The position numbers were made by a program, and so were the translations under genes. The notes below the pieces were generated by a model that saw nothing but the letters and a program-made list of their open reading frames with translations, did not search any database and had not been told where the DNA came from. This document shows positions 1-11,472 of a stretch of DNA of 64,000 nucleotides, piece after piece (within the stretch, counting starts at the first letter, position 1; the number at the start of each line of letters is the position of its first letter). This DNA comes from Rostratula benghalensis (Eukaryota > Chordata > Aves > Charadriiformes > Rostratulidae), in assembly GCA_013399305.1 (NCBI GenBank), contig VXAI01000082.1:600131-664130 (forward strand), read 5' to 3'.

Positions 1-593
1 CAGCCAAAGAACGTTCCTCTCAAAAGTGTAATTCACTACTACTGCTTTTTGCCAATGCTTAAACGGGGATGACAATTGCTATTCCTGCAAATCTCAAACA
101 GAATCCTAACACTGTTACAATGTACCCATTCTCGATGTTTTAAAACACATGAAAGGCTCAGAAGTTTAGTTTCCTTTCAGACAACTTCTGCTCGAGTGCC
201 ATAGACTCTGTGGAGGCATAGGTGTACATGCAGCACTGACAGGAAGTCATGTATATAAAGAGCTTCTTCTCATTGAATTATTAATATAATCTTATCTCGA
301 TACCTGAAACCAGCTTTATTAGGCACAGTAAGAAAACATCAGTCCCAACTAAAAAATGCATTTAAAAGGAGATGAACTTGCAATTACATTTCATTATTAT
401 TTAACCAAAATATCCATTTAAAAAGCCAAACATAAAAGGGGCTGAAGGGAAAAAAAAATATACTAAAACCAGAAATCATCTGGTTTTATACAGGCAAATA
501 GCTTTCAAGAACACCATTTCTCGTCACTTCGTTACTAATTACTCTTTAACGTTCAGCTTCATAGGTGGCATAGATGTGAAGGCCAGCTGACAA

Positions 594-771
594 GTGTCAC
601 CACTGCTTCTCTCGCCCAGTTCCCTACAGGCCTCCTCGGTCCCCTCCAGCCCCTGCTGGTCCGGGCGGGCTCTGCTCCCCTGGTCCCAGCGCCACTGTCC
701 CCGCTCCTTCCCTCCGTCCTCGCTTCCCCAGCTCCCGGTCCCGTCGTCTTCCCCACCCTTCACCTACCTAG
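594..771 (+). ncRNA. Candidate antisense (VAV3-AS1-like) first exon
   Basis: A GC- and pyrimidine-rich block, distinct from the AT-rich sequence to its left, ends at TAG|GTAAGTCC (771/772). This matches the U1 donor consensus at 8 of 9 positions on the plus strand. A transcript using it would run antisense to VAV3 through exon 1 and the shared CpG island. Human VAV3 has an annotated antisense lncRNA (VAV3-AS1) overlapping its 5' end, which makes this plausible. No TATA box and no acceptor can be assigned. The left limit is only where the GC-rich block begins. The donor core is palindromic (ACCTAGGT), so a weaker minus-strand donor reading (TAG|GTAGGT) also exists. The call is inference. Confidence 0.25.
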
Positions 772-1238
772 GTAAGTCCAGAAGAACTAGATTTAAGAGG
801 TCCACTTGTATTGTAAACTGTTCATACTGAATATGAACGTAAGCAGAAATGTTAAATTGCTGCCTCTGGGAACTGCACAGCCCCCCGATGTGACTGTGTG
901 ACCCCTGGGGCTCCCGGAGGAAGGGGGGCTCAGGCAGGCTCCCACCCAAAGCGTCCTCCGCGGCAGGCAACCAGCAGTCACGGAGGTTTTGGGAGCCGCC
1001 AGCCCGCAGCTTCGGTCGCGCCCTCTCCCGCCGCCCAGGACGGCAGAGAACGGGAGCCCAGCGGGGATTGCCCCGGCTGGAGCCGACGCTCACCGCCCGG
1101 TGGGAGCGGGCCCGCCGGCTCCGGGCCGGGGCCAGGCAGCAGCCACAGCCGTATCCAACTTCCCACGTCCCGCATTTCCCCCTCCGCGCCCGCCAGAACC
1201 CGCGGAAGACCCCACGCGCGGCGCGGTGCGTGGGCAGA

Positions 1239-1259
1239 GGGGCGCGGGTGGGGCGGGGG
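1239..1259 (+). other. G-quadruplex motif at the VAV3 exon 1/intron 1 border
   Basis: Four G-runs (GGGG, GGG, GGGG, GGGGG) are separated by loops of 3, 1 and 1 nt on the plus strand, which is the template strand of VAV3. The motif lies 24 bp into intron 1 from the exon 1 donor. It fits the standard G3+N1-7 quadruplex rule with very short loops, which favour stability. Formation in the cell is not shown by sequence. Confidence 0.6.
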
Positions 1260-1284
1260 CCCGGCGGTCGCCCCGCGGTCGCAC

Positions 1285-1488
1285 CTGGGACATCTGCGGG
1301 CGCAGGTTGATCTCCTTGAGGTTGATGGAGTGGCTGCGCAGGTTGTTGAGGAGCTGGCAGAGCAGGACGCCGTCGCGCAGGGTCTGCGCCAGGTCGAAGA
1401 CCTGGGCCGTGTCCCAGGTCACCCGGTGGTTGGGCGGCAGCACCTTGCAGCTGATCAGCCACTGCCCGCACTGCTTCCAGGGCTCCAT
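1285..1488 (-). CDS. VAV3: VAV3 coding exon 1 (N-terminus of Vav3 Rho/Rac GEF)
   Basis: Vav3 is a cytosolic guanine nucleotide exchange factor for Rho/Rac GTPases, activated by tyrosine phosphorylation downstream of antigen, integrin and growth-factor receptors. This exon encodes residues 1-68, starting [10 protein letters not shown] and ending NLRPQMSQ. That is the first part of the calponin-homology domain, which holds Vav proteins inactive. It is nearly identical to mammalian VAV3 over the whole exon; VAV1 and VAV2 differ clearly here. The ATG is at 1488-1486 in a strong context (A at -3, G at +4). The frame is also open for three codons upstream, but the first of these is GTG, so 1488 is the start. 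The exon ends in phase 0 at CAG|GTGCGA (donor 1284-1283). The remaining exons are outside the window to the left. Confidence 0.97.
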
Positions 1489-1540
1489 CCTTGCCACCGC
1501 ACCGCGATGCTGCGGCCGCGGCGGCCCTCACTGCACCCTC

Positions 1541-1577
1541 CCGCCGCTGCCGCTGCCGCCGCCGCCGGCCCCGCCGG
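1541..1577 (-). repeat. GCC/CGG trinucleotide tract in the VAV3 5' leader
   Basis: The plus strand reads as interrupted CCG/CTG/CCG units over about 37 bp, so on the VAV3 sense strand it is a short CGG-rich tract interrupted by CAG, beginning about 53 nt upstream of the ATG. It lies in the 5'UTR if transcription starts farther upstream, otherwise in the core promoter. Confidence 0.7.
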
Positions 1578-1585
1578 TCCCACCC

Positions 1586-1618
1586 GCTCCGCCCCCAGCT
1601 CCGCGCCCGCTCCGCCCC
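1586..1618 (-). promoter_or_regulatory. VAV3: Paired GC boxes (Sp1/KLF-type) upstream of VAV3
   Basis: Read on the minus strand, GGGGGCGGAGC (1596-1586) and GGGGCGGAGC (1618-1609) are two matches to the Sp1/KLF GC box, 23 bp apart and about 100-130 bp upstream of the VAV3 ATG. Tandem GC boxes are typical of CpG-island core promoters. Binding is inferred from motif only, and such motifs are common in GC-rich DNA. Confidence 0.5.
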
Positions 1619-1860
1619 GGGAGGCGGTACCCGCCCGCCCTCCACCGCCCGTCCGTCGGTCCGAAGCGGGTACCTGTCCCCGGGCAGCCGGGGGCGGTGT
1701 CGCTTGAGGGGCGAGCGTGGGGTGCAGCCCTGCCGTCCTCCGGCCCTCCTCGGGCAGCTCTGGAAGCTGAAGATGCTCCTCGTCTTTGCTCTTGCAGCGC
1801 ACCCGAGGTGGCATAAACAGAGCACCTGTGGGGTACAAGAGGCAATATAAACCGGCACAA

Positions 1861-4800
1861 TGTCGTGTTCCGGTTTGGTTTCGGTCTTTTATCCATTCAC
1901 TAAGAAAACAGATAAATGCTCAGAAGGGATCAAAGCAGCAAGCTGGCAGGCACTACGGAAGATGCTGTCACAGCTATGGCTAGAAATGACAGAGAACATG
2001 TCATGGTATAGCATTGTTTTCCTCTCTCTTCTCCCCAAAAGTATTTTCCTCCAACTAACCTGAACTTTATTTGCACTTTACATAACGTTGAAAAAGAAAT
2101 AATAGCTTCCAACATGCATTCAGGCAACTTCAAATGAAATATACAAGTGATTTTCAGTTACTAAAGGTGACAAACTCCAAAAATAGACAATACAAACACC
2201 AGCGCTCATGACATCATCTGCATCTCAAAAGCTATTATTTCCTTTGGATTTTCGAAGCAGTGCTGGAAGCTTACTTAAAAGAATAGAAAAACCTTTTTTC
2301 TCCTTTATTAAAATGTTCAAAAAAAAACCCCAAAAAACAAATAACAACCCCAAACTTTTAAAGTCATTTAATGGGTAATTTTTGGGGGAATAAAAGCTGC
2401 ACAGTCCAGGGTGAGCAAGCCTTCTAACAGCAGGAAACTGTTGAACGTGACCATTCAAGATGGCCTGCTACTATCCCTGGTTTTCCTCTGTTAAAAGCCT
2501 GACATTTAGTGCTTTTTGAGCTCAGAATAATCCCACAAATGCTTTTAATAATTTCTGAAATAATTAATAAGGAAGTTCTGAGAATTTATTTTAAAAACAT
2601 GCAAGTGATCTGCATGCTTCAGTAAGCTTAAAATGCTGCTTCACGGTTTTATTTTTTTAAACAGGTGATATGTCTGCTATTCCAGGCATTTTCCTGAGCA
2701 GACAGGGGCATTAACTTTGGATCCTGAGTGCAGGGCTGCGGAACATGCCACAGGACAGCTCACCACTTCGCATTGCAGTCAGCCAAAAAGAAAAACGGGA
2801 CTGCCTGAAAATGAGAAGGATCTAGCTCCACCATCCATAGCACCTGTGCCATCACCCAGCAGATGATGGGATGAGATAGGTGTGACTTACTACTTCATTA
2901 GAGGCACAAACATTGCTCAAGGACATCTGGGAACAGTGTGTCCAAAAGATGCATGAAGTCACAAACAGCCAGCTTGCTTTTCAGACTTCTGCTTGTCTTA
3001 GCTGGGCTCGCAAGTTGAAAAGGCTTTCAGCTTTGACTGAATGTGGAGAGAGTTCACAAAGCCCTCTGTGCAGGCCTGGCCTGTCAAAGCAGGAATGCAT
3101 TTTAACAGAATAGACATTCCAATTGGCAGTTAAGTGGTTTTACATGAATAAAAATTCTAATTTTAAAGGGTTGTTGGCAGTGCAGCTGAACTTAAACTCT
3201 TCAAAATAACTCTTGGATGGAAGAGCATGCCTTTGGGTTGAGCAGGTTACTCCTGCTCCCTGCCTACCTGTAGCTGCAGCCCACACAGTCCCCCTTTCTC
3301 AGGAGAGATGAGAATTCTTTATTTCTTTATATTCTTTATTTAACCACCTCAGCCCAAACACTTGGCCACTGGTAACAGGTGCCTCTGACTAATCAGGGCA
3401 ATGCTTCAATCACTAGATGCCTGAGCAGCTGGAGGAGATTGAAGTTCACAGTATAAACATGCTATCAAAGTACCAGGCTGCCTACAATCAGGCAGGATTA
3501 GAGAGAATTTAAGTTCTAGCTTAAACGAAAGGGGAGTGAAATTAACAGCTTGCACAGTGATCATTTGGATATCATCATCCATCAGAATGAACATCAGAGC
3601 AGTTTGATCAAGCATACAATGAAACACTGTCTCGTAGTAACATATTTTTTTATCTGTGACAAGTTAAACATGAAGTGGTAAGTGAATAAGAATTCAGTTG
3701 CGCCCACAAGCTATCCACTGTCAGACTGACAACAACCGTAACACTGAAGCAGATGCAGAAGGCAGAAAAAAAACCAGATAAAAAGTAACAGAAAAACTTC
3801 TGCATTGTGTTATCTACATCCCCACATCGGCTGCCTCCAGCCAGGATCAGTGCACGGCACAGCACCCTGGAAAAAGCATAAACTGTTGGGATGCCTTTGC
3901 AGAAATAAAGGAAAATGAGCACTGCTCTGATTCATAAACAGCAGCACAAGCACTTCAGGATACTTGCTCAAATGGATCTAATCTTTTTACATGGTTTAAT
4001 AGGACCAATCCAACACTCCTTAATCCAAACTTTACATCTAAAGAACACATATGCTTTAAAGGTGGTGGTTGGAATTCTAAATATCTGCAAAACCTACACT
4101 GCAGTTTTAAATTATAAGTTATAGGCTGTTATACTGTAATACAAGAGCTAAATTTCACTCAAAGTATGTGGGTTTGTTCCTCTACTGTATCTCATGTAAT
4201 CAACTGAGTGACATTCCTCCAAATGGAGGAGCCACACATCCACATAAATCCCAGAAAACTAACTCTCCACAAAGAGTTACATGGTTGAGAGGAGGGAAAG
4301 TGCAAATGGAGCTGAAACTGGTCATCAGCACAGCCTTGCTAGAGCAGAAGGCTGACTGCTACTGAGGGTTTAGGAATATCTGCACATTCACTTTCCTCCT
4401 CTCTTGCAGGACTCTTCACAACCTTCTTCAGCTTCCTACGTTCTCCACAGTAATTTATTGGAAAATGTTCCGTTTTTCTCTTAATCCTAAATTTGTTTCT
4501 GTTCCAGAGCTACTTCTGCATTGACATATTTTTTGCTATTAACAGCCATAAAATCCAGAAAACCCTACAACTCAAATATAAAGTACTTCAACTGAAACAT
4601 CTGCTGAAGACCTACTGGAATTTTGAGCTCTTTCTATCCCATTCTTTTCCTCATGCTCCAGAAATTGCTTATAGATGTGCCTGGTTGGAGGATTCAACCT
4701 GGATTCAGTCTCCAGTTTCACTAGCACAGACTGGTATTCACAAACCCGACAGTTAGATCTCAGTTTAGATTACTCAAAAGGTTCAATGTATGTCACATAC

Positions 4801-7800
4801 TTTTTTCTTAACGCATCAATAAGCCATTCACTGAAGCGGTTCTATTTTCAGATATTTATAGAGAAGCCAGTAACGTTTTGGACGTACATTTCCACTTTCA
4901 AAATGCTGCAAAGCAGCAACATAAATACAGAAAAAGAAATCTCTATTAAAAGAACAGCAAGTCTGAAGGAAAATTGTACATCGAAAGGCACCCAAAAATA
5001 GCTTTTGTATGTTTTTTTTCTCTCCTTCCAGGAGACAACTGTCTCCTTACTGGAGACATCATCATAAATTTGTTTTCTTTACTCTTACCCTGTGCTGCAT
5101 CCTTATGAAGGTGGCAACTTCCCAGCTGTTTTCTTGTTTCATTATTTCAGAAAAGAAAACTCAGTTTATTTCATAAAGGCGTATTTACAAGCTTTCTGAA
5201 ATAATTATTTCCCACCATCACCATACTTGCTGTGTTTAAATAAATAAATAAAGTAAAACCCCACCACAAATATACACACATTGCCTGTTTTTTCAATTAT
5301 TGCTACAGCTATCATAGTGCCCATGAGCCTCTTTGCACAAGGTGCTGAACAAGGATAACAAAATAGTAGATCTCCCAAAAAGTATCGCATCACACTTCCT
5401 TTCCCAACTTTTTCCCTTATTCATTGATGGGTTCATTGGTTTTGGTACTTAAAGTTTTCCAGCTTTCTGACAACCGCTCTTGATCTCATTTTTTAATGCC
5501 ACGGGGAGAAAGCAGTGCAAGCCTAAGTGAAGAACTGCCCTTGTTCATGGGTACTAAGGACCCATGTGTTGGCTGAGCCAGCCCTGAACTCATGCTCAGC
5601 ATGTCTCAATTAGACCCACTTAATTATAACAGTAAGAAAATTCAGCTACACGCAGTCTGTTGGATGAACAGCAACATGCTGTCTTGTGCCTCAGCTATTT
5701 GTATCTTCCTCCCGTTTGGAAATATATTGGACTACTGTGGCTCCTGGCCAGAAGCCTCCCTTGAGCCACTCTCTTTTTGGCTGGATGGGAATAATAGGGA
5801 GGTGGCTGGGGTCCAGCAGTTCTTAAGAAGCCTGCTTATCTTGCAGCAGGAGTAAACGAGGGGAAGATGACCCACCAGAATTCTTCAGTACTTTCTGTCT
5901 GCCACTGAAAATGAGTATCATCATGGACCGAGGTCACCCACATGCATCTGGCTGTATTCTATAGCTATAGGCTGGGTTTCAGAACTGCTTCAGGAACTTT
6001 GTGGCAGAAAGTGAAAAAACAGTGCTACTTTTAATGGATTGCTTATTGATTAGTTGCTAGTGTTATTGTAGAAAGTTTTATACTAAAAATCAGACACTTT
6101 AAAAAAGAAACGTTCTAAAATAACAATCCTATCTGAAATTCAGTAAAGCAATATATTTTGCTTTTAAAAAAAAGTAATTCAAGTTTATACAGAAGACATC
6201 ATAGACAAGTGACCTGAAATATAAATGAAGCACTGAAAACAAAAGAAAAATTATTAAAAATAACATAATAAGCTGGGAGGATGTATGGAACCGAGTGGAA
6301 CAGGAGTCTGCATTGAATTTGCTTTGCAATCGAGACTTAAAAGATGCAGACCTCATGATATGTAAATGACATGTAGATATGCGATACATAGATAATTATA
6401 AACTGAGAGGAATTCTAATGCTAACACACCAAAAGAACACTAAGATATCAGTTTTAGTAGAAAATTGCCCAGATGCATTTTAATGTATAAGAAGCCTATT
6501 CGGTGATACTGTAATTCGGGAAGATCCATCTACGCCAGCCAATGTCAAAATAAGACATTAAAGCAGTCAAACAGGCCTCCTAGCCCTAACAGCTACCTAC
6601 CAAATAATCATCCTAAAACTTGAAGGCATTGGCTTACCTCCCCTGCCAGAAATTTCCTTTTCATTGAAGTCAACAGAAAATTGTCCCATTTTACTGGGTC
6701 TGGAATCCTATGTTGAATTTCTAAAATAGGCTATTTGCTCTACAGAAGCCCAAGTTTTCAGCTTTCTAAAAACCATTCATACAAAAGGAGTAAGCTGAGG
6801 ATGTGCCACCTGTTTGTGCTGAACAAAAAGGGAAGGAAGACTCTGCCAGCCGGCCGCTCGCCTCCTGCCAGCAGGCAGCCATGGTATTTATGATAAAGAA
6901 AACATTTAAGGTCAGAAAAAAGAAAGGAAGTTGTCATGTCCTACTGTACATACTTAAACCAAAATATCAAAAAGGCCAGTATCATAACCTTCCTCATAAC
7001 TTATTCAATTTTACTTGGCTTTTTTGACACTTCTAAGCAATATACCCGTTTCTTATCCCCTTCCTGCAGTTCATCTTCATTGCTTAACTTCCATTATTTT
7101 TTCAAGTCAGATGATTCTTTTTAATGCAAAACAAGATCAGGTGACACGGTTACAGGATAGCAAAAACTCTCCTCTTGACTCCAGACAAAAGGAAAGGAGA
7201 TGCTGACAAAAATCAATTTTATGGTCCTAGCTGACAATAAAGGAATGAAAATTCAAGGTATTCAAGTGCATATAAGTGATATACAAATGGGAAAAGCTAG
7301 AAATTGGCGTAAGTCCTTGAGGAAAGAAAAGATGATTTTATGTTTTCAGTCTATTTGGGACCCAGAACGGAGAATCCAGACTTCCCTGCATTGTTGGAAG
7401 AAGGGATCAGTTGCTGAAAGAGTGAAACTTGCAGGAAACACTTTGCTGGGTGAGGCCTCAATATATGGAAATCCAGGGGAAAAAAACCAAAAAACTTCAC
7501 ATTAAAATAAAAAATCTTCACTCTACCTGAAGTTTGGAAAAACTGAAAAGCTCCATGCATACAATATCTGCTCAAACTGTGAAAGGGTATCTGTAGCAAT
7601 GTTTATAACTATATTACTAATAGAGTATTTATTTCAAAGTTAATAGTGTTAGGCAATTGAATTTTTCATCTCCTAAAGGCAAAATTTACTATCACTCTCT
7701 AGTCTCACTCTGTGTTAACTGTTATAACAAATAAGGCAGTCACATATAATCTCTGAGACACTGTTCCAGTTTTCCATTTACAATGCTAGATCTGTATTTA

Positions 7801-9833
7801 CATACTAATCTAAGTCTGGTAAATAAAAGTTTCTTTTTATGCTTACAAGTCAAAAATATTAATAATTTTTAAGAAGAAAACATTCAAATTTATTTTCAGA
7901 GAACTCAGCAGGCAAAACATTTCTAAACACTTCAGCAGGCAGTGCAGCTTCATCTCTAATGTTACCCATACTTGTCTCTCCCTAAGAATAAAGAATATAA
8001 ATATTTCAGAACAGTCTGCTACCCACTTTTTTTTAGCCTTTCATAAGTGAACGTACTTGGGTATTGCTAGTCTGAGGAGGCCGGGTGAAGGCTGGACTGA
8101 GGATCAAGCAGATGCTGGAGAGTTAGGTGGCTCTTTCTTCATTTTTCCATTGTCCGTTGGGATTGAAACACCTGTGTACCATGCTGCAGCACTGCCCTTA
8201 GCCTGTGTAGTAGAGGCTTTGTGTTTACAAAACAGCCTGAAAATGCAAATATCCAATTACACAACTTTAATAGCAATAAATTATTATATGGTATCAAAAG
8301 CCTTCATATCCAAGACAGATAAACTAATGCAAAGCAGTTTTCTTTTTAAGGGGAACAATCTTGCCAGTTACAACAGAAAGACACAAGCATGACCAGCACA
8401 AATCGGCCTCTAGCAAAACCAGTCTGTCAGCATGAACTGCAGCAGAATCTGACACTGTATCCTCAAGCAAGGTATTTTCCCTCGCTCCGATGGAGAGTCA
8501 TTCCTGCTAATTCCTTTTCTAAATAATTGCAGTTATATTGCCTCCTTCTTTGGATTTACAAGCAGGATGTACAGATGAACACAGGCTGGATTACAGGGTT
8601 TAATTTTTGGCTTTTACTTCCCTTCTCCCAGGGAGATACCGAAGGGCAGCCGGAACATGGGCAGGGGCCAGGCAAACGTCTGGCAGCAGAGAAGATGTGC
8701 TGAGATCCACGACCTGGAGCAGGAGCCAAGTCTGAACAGGCAGGAAAACTGAGCACCAGGCTGACCCCAAAAAGCCCCCCAGGACATGCAGCACACTTCC
8801 CCAGGTGATGCAAAGCAAACCATCAGTTATCCCCAGAAGCCAGTCTTTAGTCTCCTGGGAGACTAATGGTGGCCAGGTGGCCCAGCCAAAGCTTAACTGC
8901 TCAGGAAGCCCTAAAAGGCAGTTATGCTAACCCAAACCTCCTCAGACAGGATTCATGTGGGCTTGCAGATGCCTCTGTTCAATGTCTGAGTGAACACAGG
9001 TTAGGTTAAATTTGTCTGAAGGCTGTTCTTGGAGTGTTTTGGACTGTGTAAAACATTAAAATAATGTAAACAAAAGCAAGGCATATACATGTAGAGGAGA
9101 CATTACTGATTTCACACAAAGTTATTAGTTGCATTAATCAAGGTAATTGGCAAGCCTTCTGCAAATTTTTCTGCCCTACTAGTTTGCCAACATCATCTTC
9201 ATATGTAAGTAAAGGGGTTTAGGTTTTCTTGAAACACTTTTTATGTTATAAATGCAAGCATTTGCAGTGATCCAGTACTATTCAGAACGATGGGTGCTAC
9301 ACGGATAAACTGTGCCTTTAACTTTACCAGGTAAGATTTTCCCTGCAGGCCGAGACAGCAGAAACAAGGGCAGCAATCACTGGAGCTGGTGTTAACAGGT
9401 GCTGCATATGCAAAGAGTCTGCCATGAATCTGAAAAGACAAAAGCATGTTTTAACCACCTGGGTGGTGAAAATGTGCTGTGTTTTAGCACAGCTGATAAG
9501 GTGCTATTCAGCTGCTAAACCCTGCCTTAGTGGCAATTTCTGACCGAGATCCAACCTATAGCAGGTGGCAGCATCCAGTTGTGCAGGTTTATATTCTGAA
9601 GATGCTCTCATCCTTGTCTTGGCTGCACACTGCGGGGTAGTAGTTGGGGGATGACGGATTAAGCCGACTGCAGAACCATGCTCACTTTTTGGATGCCACA
9701 TTTCTCAACAGCGAACACTCAAAAAATGCAGGACTGAAGAGGCTGGCAGTCCTCTGCTGCAACAGTCACCATACAAGAGGCTCAAATTTCTGTTTAATTT
9801 ACAATTAACTAAACTTTTAAAATATTTCTTGGC
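1861..9833. other. Intergenic DNA upstream of VAV3, no gene seen
   Basis: AT-rich unique-looking sequence with only short random open frames, none resembling a known protein and none with exon-like flanks. Visible minor features are an A/C-rich tract at about 2318-2356, a 16-bp inverted repeat at 5031-5046, an (AAAT)n run near 5237-5252, and a remnant of an ancient palindromic repeat at 6661-6712. Distal VAV3 enhancers could lie here but cannot be identified from one sequence. Confidence 0.6.
6661..6712. repeat. Remnant of an ancient palindromic dispersed repeat
   Basis: The words TCATTGAAGTCAAC and CCCATTTTACTGGGTCTGG resemble the old 'CATTGAAGTCAATGGG' repeat that is widely scattered in bird, turtle and crocodile DNA. 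The copy is decayed. Family assignment is from memory of the motif, not a search. Confidence 0.35.
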
Positions 9834-10377
9834 TGTCCTGGTTTCAACTGGGCTAGAGTTAATTTTCTTTCTGGTAGCTGTTGTGTTTTGGGTTTGGTAG
9901 GAGAATGATGCTGATAATGCATATTGCTTTAGTTGTTGCGAGGTGATGTTTTACATAGGTCAAGGACTTTTTCCAGCTTTCTACAGAAGCTGAGAGAGAG
10001 CATATGCTGGTCAATCGTATATTCCACACCACAAATGTCATGCTTAGTATACAAAGGGGGTTGGCCAGGAAGCAAGGATCCATAGTCACTGCTGGGGACA
10101 GGCTGGGCAATCAATCAACAAGTAGTGAGGGCAATTTGTGTTGTATTACTTCATTTTGTATATATAATGGTAAAACATTATTGTTATTTTCCTTTCCCAT
10201 TCTATTGTTCTATTAAACTGTCTTTGTCTCAACCCACAAATGTTGGGGTTTTTTCTCCTTTCCCCTCCTTTTCTCCCTCATCTCTCTAGCCTACTGGGGC
10301 AGGAGGGTGGTGTGGGTGGTGATCAATATCTGCATGGCTGCATGGTCCTGATTGCTCTCTGGGGTTAAACCACAACA
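9834..10377 (+). mobile_element. Solo LTR of an avian endogenous retrovirus (ERVL-like)
   Basis: The element begins TGTCCTGGTTTCAACTGGG and ends GGGTTAAACCACAACA, the imperfect inverted ends of a very common neoavian/passerine LTR. It is flanked on both sides by the same five bases, TTGGC (9829-9833 and 10378-10382), a target-site duplication of ERVL length, so both ends are intact. Internally there is an ATTAAA polyadenylation signal at 10212-10217 followed by a pyrimidine-rich stretch, and a decayed TATA region near 10048. No gag, pol or env lies next to it, so it is a solo LTR left by recombination between the two LTRs of a provirus. Orientation is plus, opposite to VAV3. Confidence 0.9.
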
Positions 10378-11424
10378 TTGGCACACAAGAAGGGTCTGTT
10401 TAAATTTGTATTGGAATTTCAGTGCCCATGAAAGCAGGTGTCTGAATTTTCTTCCCATTTTCAGGACATGCTGCTCATAGAGTTCAGCATACGTCACAGT
10501 TCCCCCTCAACAACGTCACCCAGCAGCACTTGTGATTTTTGTAGGGGTTTGGTTTGTTTGGTTTTTTATTCCTAAAAAGGGTGTGGGAAGGCTTGGCGAG
10601 AGAACACCCTGCAAAACTCATTTAAGTGACACCTTCAAAGACAGGCAGTTAGGTGGCTGGCTGCTCAGCCATGTAATTGTGTTATGTTCAGGGCCCATTG
10701 CTAACAAGCCCTCTGTGTGCTTTAAGGGCACTTCTAGACATTGAGATAAATTCATCCCTGGTGAAAAGTGCTAATTTCAATAGAGTTACACTAGGCATGA
10801 ATTTGAGTCACTATGTCCTTTTAAAATGAGCCTACTGGGATTAGTTACAGGAATGAAGTTAAACTCAGATATAACACTTAGCAAGATCAAAGCCACTGCT
10901 GGATCAGAATTACAACTGAGAAAAACAAATGTAGTAACCAACTGCCAATAAAACATGTGAAAATGAATAGCAATTGTAAGCATTAGTTATTTGTAACAGC
11001 TTGCATATGCTTGGACCTTAGATACCTTAAACAATCTGGAAGCTCAGCATAATGATTACTCTAAAAGGGGGAAAAAAACCCATGTTGATAATAGTTGTTT
11101 TGAGACAGTAAGGTTTTAAGCAGATTGTAAAAAATGTCAATCTGAGGCAAAATGTAGATCTCCCTACTGTTGAATAATTAATGAAACACTGCTTCCCCAT
11201 TGTAGCCATTGTACCATTGTGACTGAATAGTTTCCATTTAATAAGGCCTCCCTTACCTCTTACAATCAGATTATTTTTTTTTCTGGGCTGATTTCTGTCG
11301 TGCTCTCTCCCTCTCCTGATCCTTTTCCACAGCACAAATTCCATTGTGCCTAATCAAGCAGAGCTTCCAGTGAAAGCAATCAAGGCAGTTTGATTTAGCA
11401 GCGCAGCCTTTATTAGAGAAATCC

Positions 11425-11472
11425 TGACCCCAGTGAAGTCAGTCGGAGCCTTGACATTGACTTCAGTGATGC
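11425..11472. repeat. Ancient palindromic dispersed repeat, second copy
   Basis: Half-palindromic arms CAGTGAAGTCAGT and ACATTGACTTCAGTG enclose a short spacer, preceded by ATCCTGACCC. This is the TGAAGTCA...TGACTTCA pattern of an old amniote repeat, of which 6661-6712 is another decayed copy. Confidence 0.4.

Larger units (their letters stand above)
1..1284 (-). other. VAV3: VAV3 intron 1 (5' part only)
   Basis: This stretch lies immediately downstream, on the minus strand, of the VAV3 exon 1 splice donor (GT read from bases 1284-1283). The part from 1284 down to about 900 is still CpG island. Bases 1-540 are AT-rich with no exon-like open frame matching the rest of the CH domain, so exon 2 of VAV3 is off the left edge; a long first intron is usual for this gene. 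A GC-rich plus-strand patch at about 594-771 is listed separately. Confidence 0.85.
900..1790. promoter_or_regulatory. VAV3: CpG island at the VAV3 promoter
   Basis: About 0.9 kb of very GC-rich, CpG-dense sequence surrounds VAV3 exon 1 and extends some 300 bp upstream of its ATG, whereas the flanks are AT-rich. This is the usual form of a TATA-less vertebrate promoter and should hold the VAV3 transcription start somewhere above 1500. It is also the natural source of divergent or antisense transcription. The exact start site cannot be read from sequence. A lesser GC-rich patch at 594-771 lies just outside it. Confidence 0.85.

Noticed and set aside
539..763. Minus-strand 74-codon frame in VAV3 intron 1
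   Set aside because: Glu/Gly-rich with no recognised motif. The GC-rich block explains its openness, and the plus-strand donor at 771 is the stronger signal.
898..1816. Plus-strand open frames of 269 and 275 codons
   Set aside because: They are shadow frames of the same CpG island and antisense to VAV3 exon 1, with low-complexity composition and no domains.
1846..1851. TATAAA on the plus strand upstream of VAV3, possible divergent promoter
   Set aside because: A lone hexamer at the AT-rich edge of the CpG island is expected by chance; nothing downstream supports a transcript start.
764..1858. A 364-codon open frame on the minus strand across the CpG island
   Set aside because: It overlaps VAV3 exon 1 in a different frame, is made of Arg/Ala/Pro/Gly-rich sequence typical of GC-rich shadow frames, and matches no family.
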